Source: Adiantum capillus-veneris (lineage: Eukaryota > Streptophyta > Polypodiopsida > Polypodiales > Pteridaceae). From it: a stretch of 64,000 nt of DNA. Shown here piece after piece: positions 59,881 to 64,000 of the stretch (position 1 is the stretch's first letter; each line of letters begins with the position of its first letter). The notes under the pieces were generated by a model. That model did no database searches, was not told the origin of the DNA, and saw nothing but the letters and a program-made list of their open reading frames with translations. The stretch covers positions 14,520,978-14,584,977 of the forward strand of contig CM043961.1 of the NCBI GenBank assembly GCA_014529385.2, written 5' to 3'. Made by a program: the position numbers and the translations under genes.

Positions 59881-62800
59881 TACCTCTCTCGTGAAACCAT
59901 AGTCGTCCTCGACTATGAGGTAGAAGAGATAAAGCCTTAGTCATTAGTCAATCTTACTTATAGCGGGTAGAGGATCTCTTTTTACCCCACGAAATCTTTC
60001 CAAGATGGATGACTAATCCATTTGGTGCTTGGGAGACATAGCTGCCGCAAGCATCTCTTCTCTTTAGCTCATTTCATTCTCCCAAAGTAGAGTGACAACT
60101 TCTACTTGGTGTTTGAGAGACGTTGTCATCACAAACATTATTCTTAGCATGCATACTATTTAAATTTGTGCACAATTAAGAAGAGAACTAGTCTTATAAG
60201 GAAAAACATGAGTCATTTAAAAGAAATTTGTACATTTGCTTACTATAATGTAGCATTGTAAGCATTGACAAGGTTCATACTATCCTTATGTTGTATTCCT
60301 TGCATCCATCTTGCATCTTCAAAAGGATATTTTTTGAACTTAATAAGATATCGTTGGATAATCTTACCATGTCGTAGTACCTTGTATTCATGCCGAAGGA
60401 TAGCTTCGGGTTGTAGATCCTCTTCTTGGTCTTCAACTTCAGGAGGGTCTTCAATGTTTGGTTCATTTGGTGGCTCTCCTTTGTAGGGCTTAAGTAGGCT
60501 CACATGAAAAGCATTGTGTATGAGCCAATGGTTGGGCAGCTTGAGTTTGTAGGCCGTATCATTGATGGGCTTCACAATTTGGAAAGGACCATAGTATCTT
60601 TTTGCAAATTTAGCATAATACTTTTGATGGCCCATAGGATTTTTTCCCATGGTTTATCTTAATCGAGGCTTAGGAAACTTAAGGAAGACCCAATCATTTT
60701 CTTTGAATGTTAAGGCCCTCTTGTGCTTGTTAGCAGCAGCTTTTTTCCTTTGTTGAGATATGGATATAGCCTCCTTAATCTTTTGAAAAGATTCTTGTAG
60801 GTCACGGCTATATTCATCGGTGGCAAAGATCTTCCCATTTACTTTGAGTAGCAAGGGACTTTTAGGTCTTCCCTCAATGATCTCAAAAGGTGCTTTTCCC
60901 GTAGACGTATGTACAATATTATTGTAGGCATACTCTACAAGAGGTAAGTACTTTTCACATTGTGAGCATTGATCTACTTCAGTAACATAAGTTTTGAGTA
61001 GATCGAGTGTCGTAAGATTGGCTATCTCACTTTGGCCATCCGTTTGTGGGTGATAGACCGAAGAGAAATTCAATCTTGTTCCTAGATTTTCAAAGAGACC
61101 TTTCCAAAAATTACTGGTCATTCTAGGGTCTCTATCTGACATGATGGATGTTGGTAATCCATGGTGTTTAAAAATTTGAGATATGAAGAGAGTTACCATT
61201 TGGTGTGCCTTAACAGTCTTTTTGACAAGAATAAAGTGTGCTTGCTTGCTAAACCTGTCGACTATTGTCCATATTCCCAAATTCCCATGGATAGACTTAG
61301 GCAATCCAAAGATGAAATCCATGGATATACTCTCCCATGGTGATTTTGGGATAGGCAATGTGGCTGGAGTAATCCAGGTTGCTTCCCTCTATCATACTTG
61401 GTCTTTTGGCATACTACGCATTTTGAAACATACTCTTGTACGTCCACTTTCATGGAAGGCCAATAGATATACGTCTCTACTCCTCAAAGAGTAGGTTGAA
61501 TACCTCTATGCCCCGCATAGGGAGGAGCATGGGATTCATACATAACTTTCTCATGAAGGGAATGGGTAACACATAGCCTATTGCCATGGAGAAGATAACC
61601 ATCGTGCAAGGTGAATGGTTGCTCTTTCTTCCCCAAAGCAGGCACTGACATTATGTCTCTAAAGTGAGGGTTAGTAGCATACTCATCTATCATAGAGGAT
61701 AGATCATTGTGAGTAGCTATAGACACCACATTAACTTTTGGTCGTTGTGAAAGTGCATCGGCCACTTGATTGTGCTTACCAGCAACGTGAGCAATATGAA
61801 AATTAAATTGCGAAAGAAAATTTGCCCACCTCATTTGTTTGTCGGAAAGATTGGTTTGCATCATGAAATACTTGAGACTTTGGTTGTCGGTTTGTAGGAT
61901 AAATAGAGTCCCCAATAGGTAGTGCTTCCATGTGTTTAGGGCATGTAGAACAGCTAAAATCTCTCTCTCACAAATGCCTAGGACTCGTTCATCCATATTG
62001 AGCCTTCGGCTCTCATATGCTATGGCATGCCCTTCTTGAAGCAAAACTGCTCCAAGGCAATCACCACAAGCATCGCATTGGACCTCAAATGGCTTTAAGA
62101 GATTCGGAAGCATGAGGACTGGTTGGGAGGTAAGCTTCTCCTTGAGCTTATCAAAAGCATTTTTCTCCTTAGCAGTCCATACATACTTAACATTCTTCTT
62201 AGTTAAGTCATGTAGTGGTCCTGCTATTTGAGGGAATTTTGCTATGAAGCGTCTACAGTATGCACACATACCAATAAAGCTTCTTAGCTCATGTAGATTC
62301 ATTGGATTAGGCCATGATTTTATTACCTCTAACTTTGATGGATCCATCCGGATACCATCTTGAGAGATAATATGACCTAGGTATTGAATCTCTTGAAGGA
62401 AAAATTTGCTTTTCTTTGGATGAGAAAAAGCTTGTTCTCCCTCAATGCTTGAAATATCACTTGGAAATGTTGCTTATGTTCCTCCAAAGACTTGGAGTAG
62501 ATGATGATATCATCAAAGAACACTCCAGTGAATTTGTGATAAGGTCTAAAAAATTTCTCCATTAGAGGATTGAACGTATCTGGTGCATTAGTCAAGCCAA
62601 AAGGCATGACTAGATATTCATAAAGACCAAACATTATGCAAAATGTGTTCTTTAGGATATCTTCGACATCCACTATCCTTATTTGATGATAGCCACTCTT
62701 AATGTCAATCCTACTGAAGTAGGTAGAACCTTGTAGCTTATCAACAAACATATCTTTTACCGGAGGCACGGGAAATCTGTTTTTGATAGTGATATGGTTT

Positions 62801-64000
62801 AGAGCTCGATAGTCCACACACTCACGGTATGTACCATTTTTTCTTTTGCACGAAAAGAACTGGAGAACAAAAGGGAGAGGAACTAGGACTCACCATCCCT
62901 TTGTCTACCAATTCTTGTACTTGCCTCATGATCTCCTCTTGTTGAGATTGAGAGACTCAATAAGGCTTGTTAGGCGGTGAGCTTCCTGGAAGGAGCTCAA
63001 TGCGATGGTCATCATCCCCTTTTTTTGGAGTTAAGTCCATAGGGATATCATCGATGAACACATCTTGGAATCCTTTTAGAAAGTTAGACAAGTCTAACTC
63101 TTCTTGATTCCTACCATTTTCATTTGATGAAACATAAGGATCTTTTCAAGACTCTTTGACAAAAATCATGTACATAAAAACTGAGCTCTTCATTGATTTA
63201 TCAAAAGCAGGAGGATTTACAAGTGGATTAGTGTGACCACGCTCACTAGCATCTATATACATGTTCATTCTCCTATAGGTGATGTAGAATATCTTTTTAG
63301 GGAACTTCATGTTGGAAGCCATGCGATCAAACCATGGTGCCCCTAGGATAACATCCTCATGTTGGAGAGGAGAGATGAAGAAGTCTTCTTTGTTGACATA
63401 GCTTTGGACATGAAGCCTCAACTTCCCAATCAAAGGAGTAACGAAGGCTTGTTGTCCCTTGAAAGCTGCATCAGCCACTACTATATCTCCCATCTCAAAA
63501 GCTTGAATGCCCAACTTGGTGGCCAACTCCATTGATATGAAGTTGAGAGTAGAGCCAGGGTCAAACAAGATGAAGGCATCATGCTCTCTTACCTTTCCCC
63601 AAGCGTAGGAAAGTGATGATATTTTGGAATGAGCATCCTCTTTTGGAGCTTCAATGGTGGAAGCCCTAGGAGTCTCATTGCGAGTATTCTTCTTGGGGCA
63701 AGAACGATAGCCATGTCCTTGCTCCCCACACTTGAAACACTTATGGTCCTTGCAAAAATCCTCAAGCTCTTCAGGGGAGAGTTTGTTTTTACCTTTGTAA
63801 ACTCCCTTCTCTTTGGATCGATTTTTGTTGTTGTTGGAATTGACTTGGGAAGTATTTTGAACATTGGTTTTCCCCTTTGCATCATTTTTGTCTTTGTTTT
63901 CCATGGGCTTGACATTATGTCTAGCCCCTTGATGGAAATTGATGCGTGAAGCAACCATGGTGTGATGGATTACTTCGCTAATAGAAACAGGCCATTGAGA
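59881..64000 (-). mobile_element. Chromovirus fossil D, internal region (runs off the window)
   Basis: In element order from the window edge: gag C-terminus with zinc knuckle CFKCGEQGHGYRSCP (about 63,705-63,760); protease region LRLHVQSYVNKEDFFISPL (about 63,390); reverse transcriptase (62,817-62,377) with DYRALNHITIKNRFPVP and FFDDIIIYSKS; RNase H with LQTDNQSLKYFM (to about 61,700); integrase with CVVCQKTK, then a core with SMDFIFGLPKSIHG and DGQSEIANLT (61,494-60,660); and a C-terminal chromodomain-like PEAILRHEYKVLRHGKIIQR...PFEDARW (60,450-60,243). It is the best preserved of the chromoviruses here but still broken, with a few breaks, and its 5' end is outside the window. Confidence 0.88.

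Overview
The window reads as nuclear DNA from a land plant with a large, repeat-rich genome. It is AT-rich and dominated by decayed LTR retrotransposons (at least one Ty1/copia and several Ty3/gypsy copies), CACTA-type DNA transposon remains, long dinucleotide microsatellites and poly-C/poly-G runs. The TNP2-type transposases, plant chromoviruses and plant initiator-Met-tRNA primer sites point to plants. The Ty3/gypsy copy at 45-53.5 kb and a decayed pentatricopeptide-repeat fragment at 56.5 kb look to me like types common in seed-free plants such as ferns, lycophytes and bryophytes. That is recollection, not proof. No prokaryotic operon, CRISPR array, rRNA or tRNA gene was seen.

Layout. 0-1.1 kb: 5' end of a Ty1/copia copy on the minus strand. 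1.2-4.45 kb: AT-rich sequence without a gene. 4.45-8.51 kb: a rearranged chromovirus, in which a minus-strand 3' piece is joined to a plus-strand LTR end, gag and protease. 8.51-14.9 kb: an LTR-like block and a long, broken minus-strand reading region of unknown nature (charged, coiled-coil), split by a 2.3 kb block packed with microsatellites. 14.9-27.2 kb: a broken, non-chromodomain Ty3/gypsy copy on the minus strand with a large gag region and a second protease-like domain after integrase. 27.2-28.5 kb: an LTR on the plus strand. 28.5-40.3 kb: CACTA (TNP2-type) transposase remains, into which a chromovirus copy (29,095-35,430) has inserted with a 5-bp target duplication. A paralogous empty site survives at 39.8 kb. 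40.4-42.9 kb: microsatellites and a degenerate TTAGG-like minisatellite with a duplication of about 1 kb. 42.9-45 kb: a second, diverged CACTA-like remnant. 45.3-53.5 kb: another Ty3/gypsy lineage on the plus strand, itself interrupted by an LTR. 55.1-55.9 kb: the only apparently intact host gene. 58.2-64 kb: a minus-strand chromovirus running off the window.

The host gene (55,150-55,632, one intron) is predicted to encode a small secreted six-cysteine protein of the TPD1 (TAPETUM DETERMINANT 1)-like family, the peptide partner of EMS1-type receptor kinases. It has a TATA box, an apparently clean signal peptide once spliced, and a 108-bp intron made largely of (GT)n(GA)n. The rest of the window is mainly a record of nested transposition and repeat expansion.
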